Positions 1 through 5,613 of a stretch of 7,973 bases of DNA are shown here, piece by piece (the stretch's first letter is position 1; each line of letters begins with the position of its first letter). The stretch comes from Bacteroidota bacterium (GTDB taxonomy: Bacteria > Bacteroidota > Bacteroidia > Bacteroidales > Marinifilaceae). The stretch is taken from positions 1-7,973 of the forward strand of contig JAEXFF010000229.1 of the NCBI GenBank assembly GCA_023400335.1, in the 5' to 3' direction. Below the pieces are notes generated by a model. That model did not search any database. It saw nothing but the letters and a program-made list of their open reading frames with translations, and had not been told where the DNA came from. Made by a program: the position numbers and the translations under genes.

Positions 1-20
1 AATAAAATTTTTACGAAGTG

Positions 21-632
21 ATGTTAATAAATTCCGTAAAGCTATTGAAAAAATACCGGCTTGTCCTTATTCCAATACTTGTCCTGTTTCTCGCGAACTG
101 CTCGCCCATGAAAAGAACCAGATCTGACAGGCAGCGGCAGATAAATGGGACAGAACGAAAATTTATTGTGGGGCAACAACAGCTGTCAGATAGTTGTCAG
201 ACGATTTTGAAAAAAGATAGCCAGTGGCTGGAAGGACAGAAAGAAATACGGACAGAAACAGGAAGCGGAGAAGATCTTATAGTGCTTCTGCGGGAGTACG
301 ATACCGATAAGCCGATAGAAGAAAAAACCGGGAAACCGCCTTTAAAGCGGGAAGCTTTGAAAATAAAGCGGAAAGTGGACCTGCAAAAACGGGAGCTGAC
401 CGATAAAAACAGTAATTACCGGCAACAGTATGGTTTTCAGCAAACGCAGCGGAATGAACTGGAAAATAAGTTCTCACAGCAGCAAAACCGACAGCATAAT
501 GAGATGGTGGTACAGGCAGATCTACGGGAAAAACGGGGATTGAATGTGTTTCAAAAGGGTTTATGCGGATTGGGGATAGTCTTACTGTTGGGAGTGTTGC
601 TCCGCAGGGGATATAAACGAAGAAAGTTGTGA
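21..632 (+). CDS. Putative unimolecular spanin (lipoprotein with C-terminal membrane helix)
   Basis: The likely role is phage lysis: linking outer and inner membranes and helping to fuse them once the wall is degraded. The 203-residue product starts with a basic N-terminus and a hydrophobic stretch ending in a lipobox-like L-A-N-C (Cys27 from the ATG at 21). Asn just before Cys is atypical. No acidic residues follow the Cys, so a Bacteroidetes surface-export signal is not apparent. A roughly 145-residue polar, Lys/Arg/Glu/Gln-rich, probably helical region follows. The last 25 residues hold a short hydrophobic segment (about 180-194, G-I-V-L-L-L-G-V-L-L) and a strongly basic end (R-R-G-Y-K-R-R-K-L), predicting a cytoplasmic C-terminus. 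Lipid anchor at one end and membrane helix at the other is the layout of T1 gp11-type u-spanins. I do not recognise the family by sequence. A GTG at 18 could also start it; the adjacent ATG is preferred. Confidence 0.6.
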   Translation: MLINSVKLLKKYRLVLIPILVLFLANCSPMKRTRSDRQRQINGTERKFIVGQQQLSDSCQTILKKDSQWLEGQKEIRTETGSGEDLIVLLREYDTDKPIEEKTGKPPLKREALKIKRKVDLQKRELTDKNSNYRQQYGFQQTQRNELENKFSQQQNRQHNEMVVQADLREKRGLNVFQKGLCGLGIVLLLGVLLRRGYKRRKL

Positions 633-635
633 CAG

Positions 636-734
636 ATGAAAGTGAACTCGAATATAAGGGACAATAACTTAACGAAAAAATTTAAAGAGATTTTTTTAAT
701 AAACAGATGTAGCCCATTGGGTTTACATCCATAA
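636..734 (+). CDS. Possible 32-residue small ORF in the lysis-sheath spacer
   Basis: An ATG three nt after the preceding stop opens 32 codons ending at TAA. The peptide is basic in its first part (K-K-F-K-E-I-F) and ends C-S-P-L-G-L-H-P. That tail is encoded by the two arms of the hairpin at 706-729, so the apparent coding could be a by-product of the RNA fold. I do not recognise a function, and there is no ribosome-binding signal to judge by. It may be a real small phage gene or chance; confidence is low. Confidence 0.2.
   Translation: MKVNSNIRDNNLTKKFKEIFLINRCSPLGLHP
706..729 (+). other. Hairpin in the spacer before the sheath gene
   Basis: GATGTAGCCC (706-715) pairs with GGGTTTACATC (719-729) across a 3-nt ATT loop. 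This gives 10 pairs with one G-U and one bulged T at 723. No T-run follows on either strand, so it is not a standard intrinsic terminator. It lies 41 nt before the sheath ATG in an otherwise AT-rich spacer (633-769), where I see no Bacteroidetes-type -33/-7 promoter. Possible roles are RNA processing, protection of the sheath transcript's 5' end, or attenuation after the lysis gene. Confidence 0.5.
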
Positions 735-769
735 TAACCGGGCAATAATGCCTGTAAACAGATAGCTGA

Positions 770-1954
770 ATGCAAAGTATAAAATTTGAACGAACGAACG
801 GGAATATTCCCAAAACTCTTGCAGGACAGGATCATATTAGCGGTTTCCTGGCCTATGTGACAAACTTACCCGAGGGATTTTCAGAAAGTAAACCCATCCA
901 GGCTTGCTCTTCTCTAGAAACAGCAGAAAAATTAGGTATTTCAGGGGTAGCAGGCAAGGATTGGGAAATCCGGGTATTGCATTACCATTTGAGTGAAATC
1001 TACCGCTTGAATCCGGGGATAAGTCTTTATGTCGGCTTATTCAAAAAACCGACCGGAGGGGAGTACACTTTTACAGAAATTGAGACCTTACAAAATTTTG
1101 CCGGAGGAAGTATCCGTCAGGTAGGAGTATGGTGCGGACAAAAAGAGTTGACCGCCGAAGATTTAAAAAGCCTGCAAGGAATCGGTAATAAATTGCAAAA
1201 GAACGACCGGCCTTTGAGTATCCTCTATGCACCGAAAGTGAGTGATGTGGAGACTTTATCCGAGACTGCCTATGCCGGGGCTGGAAAATGCAATGTGTCG
1301 GTAATTATCGGACAGGCCGGAAGTGGGGTAGGGGCCGATTTATATGCTGAAGAGGCTAACAAAGAAGCAAAGGCGTCGGTATCCGGTATTGGCATTGCAT
1401 TGGGAATTACTTCCCGGGCAGCTGTGCACGAATCCATTGCCTGGGTAGAAAAATTCCCGACGGGAGTAGCCTTGCCGGCTTTCGGGGACGGGACTTTGTT
1501 ACGGGATTTGGATACGGCCATCATTGAAGCTCTGGATACGGCCCGTTTTCTGTTTTTTGTGACTTACGACGGTTTTTCGGATTCTTATTTCAATGATTCT
1601 CATACCATGGACGAAGCCATGAGCGATTATGCAATGATTGAAAATGTGCGGACTATGGATAAAGCTGTCCGGAATATCCGGAAAATCTTACTTCCGAAAT
1701 TGGGAGGTACTCTTTATATTGATGCTGAGACCGGTAAACTGGCTCCTTACGAAGTAGAATACCTGGCGGATCTGGCCAATAAGCCTTTGGAAGACATGCG
1801 GAAAGCCGGGGAACTGAGTGGAGTATCGGTCGAAATCGACCCGGATCAGGATGTACTTTCTACTTCCAGCCTGGTATTTGTAATTAAACAAGTCGGCGTG
1901 GGTGTTTTACGCCGTATTCAATGTAAAATCGGTTTTGTAAAAAGCCTTAATTAA
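770..1954 (+). CDS. Contractile tail sheath protein (DUF2586-like)
   Basis: This is the structural subunit of the contractile sheath, which polymerises around the tail tube and shortens on infection. The 394-residue protein opens with a segment characteristic of Bacteroidetes DUF2586 proteins (F-E-R-T-N-G-N-I-P-K-T-L at residues 6-17, then H-I-S-G-F-L-A-Y). Its Gly/Ala-rich middle (about 176-250) contains G-I-G-I-A-L-G. The C-terminal 73 residues carry an L-A-D-L-A-N-K-P-L-E helix and a final beta segment (V-G-V-L-R-R-I-Q-C-K-I-G), as expected for the conserved sheath C-domain that contacts tube and neighbours. It is shorter than Mu gpL. The ATG at 770 is the first in frame before the conserved start; no Shine-Dalgarno site is visible. 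The tube gene follows after 8 nt, the usual sheath-tube pair. Identification is from remembered family features and gene order. Confidence 0.88.
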   Translation: MQSIKFERTNGNIPKTLAGQDHISGFLAYVTNLPEGFSESKPIQACSSLETAEKLGISGVAGKDWEIRVLHYHLSEIYRLNPGISLYVGLFKKPTGGEYTFTEIETLQNFAGGSIRQVGVWCGQKELTAEDLKSLQGIGNKLQKNDRPLSILYAPKVSDVETLSETAYAGAGKCNVSVIIGQAGSGVGADLYAEEANKEAKASVSGIGIALGITSRAAVHESIAWVEKFPTGVALPAFGDGTLLRDLDTAIIEALDTARFLFFVTYDGFSDSYFNDSHTMDEAMSDYAMIENVRTMDKAVRNIRKILLPKLGGTLYIDAETGKLAPYEVEYLADLANKPLEDMRKAGELSGVSVEIDPDQDVLSTSSLVFVIKQVGVGVLRRIQCKIGFVKSLN

Positions 1955-1962
1955 CGAACAAA

Positions 1963-2412
1963 ATGGTAACAGAAACATCGAATTTAGTGCCGCTTATTAA
2001 CGGCGTTGAATATGCCTGGGGAGATATTACCCTTACACTGGGCGGAGAACCGGTAGTAGGTATTACTGCTATTGATTATGGAGAAGAACAGGTAATAGAA
2101 AACCATTATGGGGCCGGGCGTTATCCCGTTTCCCGCTCCAAGGGAAAGATTACGCCCTCTGCAAAAATTACGGTTTCCCTGAATGAAGTCATCCGCTGGC
2201 AGAACCAGAGTCCTACCGGCCGTTTACAGGATTTGGATCCTTTTACGATTGTCGTTTCTTATATTCCTGAAGAGGGGGAGGTGGTAAACGATAAGATTTT
2301 AAATTGTCAGTTTACCAAGAATACCCGTTCTTGTAAAGAAGGGGATACCCAACAACTGGTTGAACTGGAATTATTGCCTTCGCATATCGTTTGGCACAAA
2401 GGTAAAAAGTAA
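1963..2412 (+). CDS. Tail tube protein
   Basis: This protein probably forms the inner tube that the sheath surrounds and through which DNA passes. At 149 residues it has the size and beta-rich make-up of gpFII/Hcp-like tube subunits. Strands alternate with turns (G-D-I-T-L-T-L-G-G-E-P-V-V-G-I-T-A-I near residues 20-37) and end in V-E-L-E-L-L-P (132-138), and I see no signal peptide. Position is the strongest evidence: directly after the sheath and before the frameshifting chaperone and tape measure, as in Mu and P2. The short sheath-tube gap suggests one transcript with high output. A 13-bp hairpin lies just after the stop codon and may cap or stabilise the sheath-tube message. I recognise the type of protein, not a named family. 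Confidence 0.75.
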   Translation: MVTETSNLVPLINGVEYAWGDITLTLGGEPVVGITAIDYGEEQVIENHYGAGRYPVSRSKGKITPSAKITVSLNEVIRWQNQSPTGRLQDLDPFTIVVSYIPEEGEVVNDKILNCQFTKNTRSCKEGDTQQLVELELLPSHIVWHKGKK

Positions 2413-2417
2413 AATAA

Positions 2418-2449
2418 AAGGAGGGGGGAGAAATACCTCTCCTCTCCTT
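2418..2449 (+). other. Strong hairpin between tube and chaperone genes
   Basis: AAGGAGGGGGGAG (2418-2430) pairs with CTCTCCTCTCCTT (2437-2449) across a 6-nt loop AAATAC: 13 continuous pairs including two G-U wobbles. It fills most of the 54-nt spacer and ends 17 nt before the chaperone ATG. The + strand has no T-run afterwards, so full termination is unlikely and the downstream genes need read-through. Its GGAGG is buried in the stem and too far from the ATG to be a ribosome site. Likely roles are 3'-end protection of the abundant sheath-tube mRNA or partial attenuation. On the - strand the stem is followed by a T-rich run, so a weak antisense terminator is also possible. Confidence 0.65.
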
Positions 2450-2466
2450 CCAAAAGAGCTAAAATT

Positions 2467-2841
2467 ATGGAACAGAGAGATATCCGGGTAATTCCGAATG
2501 AAAAAACAGGAGAGACCAGAACCCTCCGGGTTTTTAATGGCGGTGTAAGCGAAGAGCAGGTTAACGTCTGGAAAAACGAATACCGGAAAGTATATGCTAT
2601 TGAAGTAGAGGACGAAGATGAACTCTATATCGGTTATTTCCGTCGTCCCAATCTGGAGACCCTGTCGGCTGTCAATAAGATTGCCAAAACAGATGAAATA
2701 AAGAGTACGACAATTATGTTCGAGAATTGTTGGCTGGGAGGTGAGCTGGTTATAAAAACCGATACCCTGGTCCGGATGGCTGCCATTAAGCAATTGGGAG
2801 AAATGTTCAACCGGGTGATGGGCACCTTAAAAAACTTGTAG
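2467..2841 (+). CDS. Tail assembly chaperone, short (zero-frame) form
   Basis: This is the likely equivalent of lambda gpG or Mu gp41, a non-virion chaperone that coats the tape measure while the tube is built. The 124-residue acidic protein has an N-terminal E-K-T-G-E-T-R-T-L-R-V-F segment, a central acidic patch (E-V-E-D-E-D-E-L near 47-54) and a C-terminal helix (M-A-A-I-K-Q-L-G-E-M-F-N-R-V-M). There is no signal peptide or membrane segment. I infer the function from position between tube and tape measure, size, and the programmed frameshift at its last codons: zero-frame translation stops at the TAG 2839-2841, only one sense codon after the slippery site. The ATG at 2467 follows the intergenic hairpin. 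The protein family itself is not one I can name. Confidence 0.75.
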   Translation: MEQRDIRVIPNEKTGETRTLRVFNGGVSEEQVNVWKNEYRKVYAIEVEDEDELYIGYFRRPNLETLSAVNKIAKTDEIKSTTIMFENCWLGGELVIKTDTLVRMAAIKQLGEMFNRVMGTLKNL

Positions 2842-3050
2842 AGGCACACCAGTTAAACATCAGGGATGAGGAGCAGTATATAGCTAAAGGGTGTGCCCTC
2901 ATACGAGCAAATTTCAGACTTGATCCTTACCGGCTTTCTGAAGAGGAATGGGCGGAGCGGTTTACGGAGGCCGTTTGGATCGAAAACAGAAGGCTGGTCA
3001 ACCTGGCTAAAGTATTGACAAAACTTTTCGAGACATCAGACAATGAGTGA
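2467..3050 (+). CDS. Tail assembly chaperone, -1 frameshift extended form (gpGT-like)
   Basis: Ribosomes reading 2467-2835 can slip back one base on A_AAA_AAC (2829-2835) and continue from 2835 (CTT GTA GAG) to the TGA at 3048-3050. This makes 123 zero-frame residues plus 71 from the -1 frame, 194 in all. The added part reads as a compact, mainly helical domain (E-E-Q-Y-I-A-K-G-C-A-L-I, then R-L-S-E-E-E-W-A-E-R-F and V-N-L-A-K-V-L-T-K-L-F). The -1 frame is open from 2790 and contains no ATG or GTG, so it can hardly be translated independently. In lambda the T-like extension recruits the tape measure and tube protein; the same role is inferred here. The stop overlaps the tape measure start by 8 nt, coupling the two. 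Confidence 0.85.
2829..2835 (+). promoter_or_regulatory. Programmed -1 ribosomal frameshift site, A_AAA_AAC
   Basis: The zero-frame codons are TTA AAA AAC TTG TAG, giving the canonical X_XXY_YYZ heptamer A_AAA_AAC in the correct register. AAA-AAC can re-pair as AAA-AAA after a one-base slip. The zero-frame stop is only four bases after the heptamer, and a stem begins 5 nt downstream. All three features are typical of efficient -1 sites and sit at the expected place in the tail operon. Confidence 0.88.
2841..2900 (+). promoter_or_regulatory. Stem-loop downstream of the slippery site (likely frameshift stimulator)
   Basis: GAGGCACACC (2841-2850) pairs with GGTGTGCC plus TC (2890-2897 and 2899-2900), giving 10 pairs with one bulged C at 2898. 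The 8 inner pairs are uninterrupted and GC-rich. The spacer from the heptamer is 5 nt, or 7 nt to the uninterrupted part, within the usual range. The 39-nt loop contains AGGGAT (2862-2867), which could pair with ATCCTT (2923-2928) as an H-type pseudoknot with one G-U. An alternative pairing, ATGAGG (2866-2871) with CCTCAT (2897-2902), competes with the main stem. Confidence 0.65.
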
Positions 3051-4974
3051 TTCCACTTCAAATTATTCTTTTAATATCAACGGGAATGCGCTGACTGCAG
3101 TATCCCGGATTACCGGGGACATCAACCATCTCCATCATTCGGTAAAAGAAACTACCCGGACCTGGGAAAGCTTCGGGAGTAAAATGGCTGCATTGAATGA
3201 GATCCGGGGTTTTGTAGACGATTTTTCCCAAACTTTCGAAAAAGTGCTGGCTCCCGGGATTGCTTTCAACACGTCTATGGCTGAACTTTCGGCTCTTTCC
3301 GGAGAAACGGGAGAAGGACTTCAGACGATGGAAAAATATGCCCGGGAATCTGCCAGGACTTTCGGCGTTTCAGCCGTGCAGAGTGTGGAAACCTATAAGG
3401 TTTTGCTCACGCAGTTAAATCCTCAGCTGGCTCAGTCTCCTCTGGCCTTGAAAGGAATGGGGGATGCTATTTTTACGCTGAGTAAGACGATGGGAGGCAA
3501 CGTACCGGAGGCAACGCAATTGTTGATAAATGCGATGACGCATTATGAAGTGTCGCTGGCCGATCCTTTGCAGGCATCAGAAGAAATGACCAAGAGAATG
3601 AATGTGCTGGCTGCAGCCGGACAGAAAGGAAGTGGAAAGCTTTCGGCGATAAGTTTGGCTTTGGAACAATGCGGGCATGCAGCGAAATCAGCTGGGATCT
3701 CTTTTGAAGAAACCAATGCGGCTATACAGATCCTGGACAAAGCGGGAGAAAAAGGTGCTGAGGGAGGAAAAGCCCTGGCAAATATTATGAATGCCTTATC
3801 GGATATACAGTTTTTACCTTCCGGTTTACAGCAGGAATTAAAATCTATGGGCATAAATACCGATATACTGACTGAAAAATCGCTTTCTATGGCAGAACGG
3901 CTGAGTCCTCTGAAACCACTTTTGAACGATTCCGCTCTTTTTACAAAGCTATTTGGGGAGGAAAACGGTCGGATAGCAGTAACATTAGTGGAAAACACAG
4001 CTGAGTTAAAGCAGTATACGGAAGCCATAAGCGATACAAATACAGCTTTTGAGCAGGCCCGGATCGTTATGGATTCCTATAGTGAAAAGAAAGCCAGGGT
4101 ACAGACTCAGTTCGACGACTTCAAAATTTCTTTATTTAATAGTATCGGAGGATTCGGAATTTGGATAGAAACCTTGTCGCAAGCCCTCTCTCCCCTTACT
4201 AATTTTATCAACCTGGTATTGGATCTCAGGAAAATTTTTTCATTTTTTTCTAAATCCGGAATTATAAATGTATTCAAAGGTCTTCAAAAAATCCTGTCTG
4301 CGTTATCTACGCTTAATCTGGCGAAAGTTTTTACTGTGTTTAAAACGGTGGGTATATCTGCTTGCCGCGCTGTGGGAGTAGCCATTATGAGTATTCCCGT
4401 TGCGGGTTGGGTCGTTGCGGCAATCAGCGCTATTGTGGCGCTGGGAACCTATTTCTGGAATACTTCGGCTAAATTCCGTGCTGTTCTCAAAGGCTTGCTG
4501 GCCGCCTTCGGGGCCGCCTTCGGGGGAATATGGGAACTGGCCAAAAATGTGTTTTCCTCTATCGGCGATCTGGTCTATGCTGTACTCACTTTTAATTTTT
4601 CGGGAGTCAAAGAAGCGATCAATAATTTTAAGGGCGGTTTTACAACCTACGGAGATCGTATCGGCGAGTCTTATGAGAAAGCCTATGATGAGGAAATGGA
4701 AAAGAGCAAAGCGCAGGAAGAAGGATCGGAAAGAAAAGATTCCTCCTCCGTTTCTTCCGCTTCGGGAGGCGGTGCCATATCCGATGGCTTATCGGATATG
4801 GGAGAGGTGACAGAGCATGTCGATAAAATCAGGAATGTAAATGTTTCCATTGAAAAGCTGATCGATACGTTCGAGATTCATACGACAAATATGCAGCAGG
4901 ATATGGGGCGTGTGAAGGATATGGTGACAGAAGCTTTGATCAGAGCGGTAAACGACGTTAATTATGCAGTGTAA
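3043..4974 (+). CDS. Tail tape measure protein (TP901-type)
   Basis: This protein sets tail length, is coated by the chaperones during assembly, and passes through the tube ahead of the DNA. It has 643 residues. A TP901-family core starts near residue 70 (F-N-T-S-M-A-E-L-S-A-L-S-G) and runs through A-R-T-F-G-V-S-A to about residue 330. Two hydrophobic stretches follow at about 449-471 (P-V-A-G-W-V-V-A-A-I-S-A-I-V-A-L-G) and 482-516 (Ala/Gly/Phe-rich), typical of the part that inserts in the host membrane. A Ser/Gly linker lies at about 567-580 before a final helical region. At about 1.5 angstrom per residue this predicts a tail near 95 nm, assuming a helical tape. The ATG at 3043 overlaps the end of the frameshifted chaperone; the stop overlaps the next start (TAATG). 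Confidence 0.92.
   Translation: MSDSTSNYSFNINGNALTAVSRITGDINHLHHSVKETTRTWESFGSKMAALNEIRGFVDDFSQTFEKVLAPGIAFNTSMAELSALSGETGEGLQTMEKYARESARTFGVSAVQSVETYKVLLTQLNPQLAQSPLALKGMGDAIFTLSKTMGGNVPEATQLLINAMTHYEVSLADPLQASEEMTKRMNVLAAAGQKGSGKLSAISLALEQCGHAAKSAGISFEETNAAIQILDKAGEKGAEGGKALANIMNALSDIQFLPSGLQQELKSMGINTDILTEKSLSMAERLSPLKPLLNDSALFTKLFGEENGRIAVTLVENTAELKQYTEAISDTNTAFEQARIVMDSYSEKKARVQTQFDDFKISLFNSIGGFGIWIETLSQALSPLTNFINLVLDLRKIFSFFSKSGIINVFKGLQKILSALSTLNLAKVFTVFKTVGISACRAVGVAIMSIPVAGWVVAAISAIVALGTYFWNTSAKFRAVLKGLLAAFGAAFGGIWELAKNVFSSIGDLVYAVLTFNFSGVKEAINNFKGGFTTYGDRIGESYEKAYDEEMEKSKAQEEGSERKDSSSVSSASGGGAISDGLSDMGEVTEHVDKIRNVNVSIEKLIDTFEIHTTNMQQDMGRVKDMVTEALIRAVNDVNYAV
4501..4524 (+). repeat. 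12-bp exact tandem duplication inside the tape measure gene
   Basis: GCCGCCTTCGGG occurs twice in direct succession (4501-4512 and 4513-4524), in frame, encoding A-A-F-G twice within the second hydrophobic stretch. The exact match at the DNA level suggests a recent slippage duplication that lengthens the segment by four residues without breaking the frame. Confidence 0.85.
4775..4801 (+). repeat. Perfect 11-bp inverted repeat inside the tape measure gene
   Basis: CCATATCCGAT (4775-4785) and ATCGGATATGG (4791-4801) are perfect inverse complements with a 5-nt loop GGCTT. They encode A-I-S-D-G-L-S-D-M directly after the Ser/Gly linker. There is no T-run, and the repeat lies about 170 nt before the gene's stop. 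It may be an mRNA hairpin that slows translation between protein domains, a protein-binding palindrome, or a chance product of repeated S-D codons. Confidence 0.75.
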
Positions 4975-5588
4975 TGAAGAATTTAAAACCTATAACTTTT
5001 GAGTTTGTAGCAGCAAATACGGCTCCTCGCAGAAGTATAAAACGGGTTCAGCTGAAATCTCCTTCTTTCGCTGATGCGGAAGAGGGAACGCAAAACCGGG
5101 ACGGCGAATCCGGGTCGATGAATTTGACACTTCCCGTTACCGATCAGAGCTATTGGGAAGGAAGATATGTATTGACGAGATTAATTTTGCGGAAGGAGGA
5201 CAATGAAAGACTGGAGATAAATGATGCCACGGTATCGATATCCCGGGAAAAACGCATTGTTTCTACCTCTCTTGTCGGTTTGGATGGTACGATAAAAGAA
5301 TATATCTGTAACGGGGATTACATCATCACGATTAATGCCGGTATTGTTGCCGTAAGGGACGGGCAGGTTGTAGATGAATATCCCAGCGAAGGGCTTAACC
5401 AGATAAGGAGATTTCTGGAAGAAAACAGCTCGCTCGAAGTATGGAGTACCTTTTTCGCTATTTTTAATATCCACCGGATTGTCATTACCAGTTTCTCCAT
5501 TCATCAGGATACTGCTTCCAATCGTCAGTTGATAGAAATAAAAGCTTCTTCGGACAAGGATTATGTAATTGAAAGTACCGAGTATTAA
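4974..5588 (+). CDS. DUF6046-like tail protein
   Basis: Its exact job is unknown. It lies between the tape measure and the hub, where Mu has gp43, so it probably joins tube to baseplate. The 204-residue protein resembles the Bacteroidetes DUF6046 group as I recall it. A conserved centre runs I-V-S-T-S-L-V-G-L-D-G-T-I-K-E-Y-I (about 91-107) into a beta segment (G-D-Y-I-I-T-I-N-A-G-I). It is followed by Y-P-S-E-G-L-N-Q-I and L-E-V-W-S-T-F-F, and ends in I-E-I-K-A-S-S-D. It is beta-rich with no signal peptide or membrane helix. Translation is coupled to the tape measure by a TAATG overlap. A 25-nt AT-rich gap (5589-5613) follows with no recognisable signal. Confidence 0.7.
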   Translation: MKNLKPITFEFVAANTAPRRSIKRVQLKSPSFADAEEGTQNRDGESGSMNLTLPVTDQSYWEGRYVLTRLILRKEDNERLEINDATVSISREKRIVSTSLVGLDGTIKEYICNGDYIITINAGIVAVRDGQVVDEYPSEGLNQIRRFLEENSSLEVWSTFFAIFNIHRIVITSFSIHQDTASNRQLIEIKASSDKDYVIESTEY

Positions 5589-5613
5589 TCTCTCTTTAAA
5601 TTATAATTAAATC

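Noticed and set aside
1295..1330. G-Q-A-G-S-G in the sheath, resembling a P-loop
   Set aside because: There is no Lys-Ser/Thr after the glycines and the surrounding sequence is sheath-like, so it is not an ATP site.
2371..2793. 140-codon open frame on the - strand
   Set aside because: It crosses the tube end, the hairpin and the chaperone gene in antisense, with no neighbouring - strand genes and no recognisable domain.
3543..4028. 161-codon open frame on the - strand
   Set aside because: It lies wholly inside the tape measure core, opposite a recognisable TP901 protein; its Ser/Ala/Phe-rich composition is what antisense of such a gene yields.
4225..4260. T-runs (about 6-7 T) in the tape measure as a possible slip site
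   Set aside because: The codon register does not give an X_XXY_YYZ heptamer, and the long frame continues normally afterwards.
4400..4810. 136-codon + strand frame within the tape measure gene
   Set aside because: It overlaps the real frame's hydrophobic and linker regions completely; the Arg/Lys/Trp-rich product looks like an out-of-frame reading.
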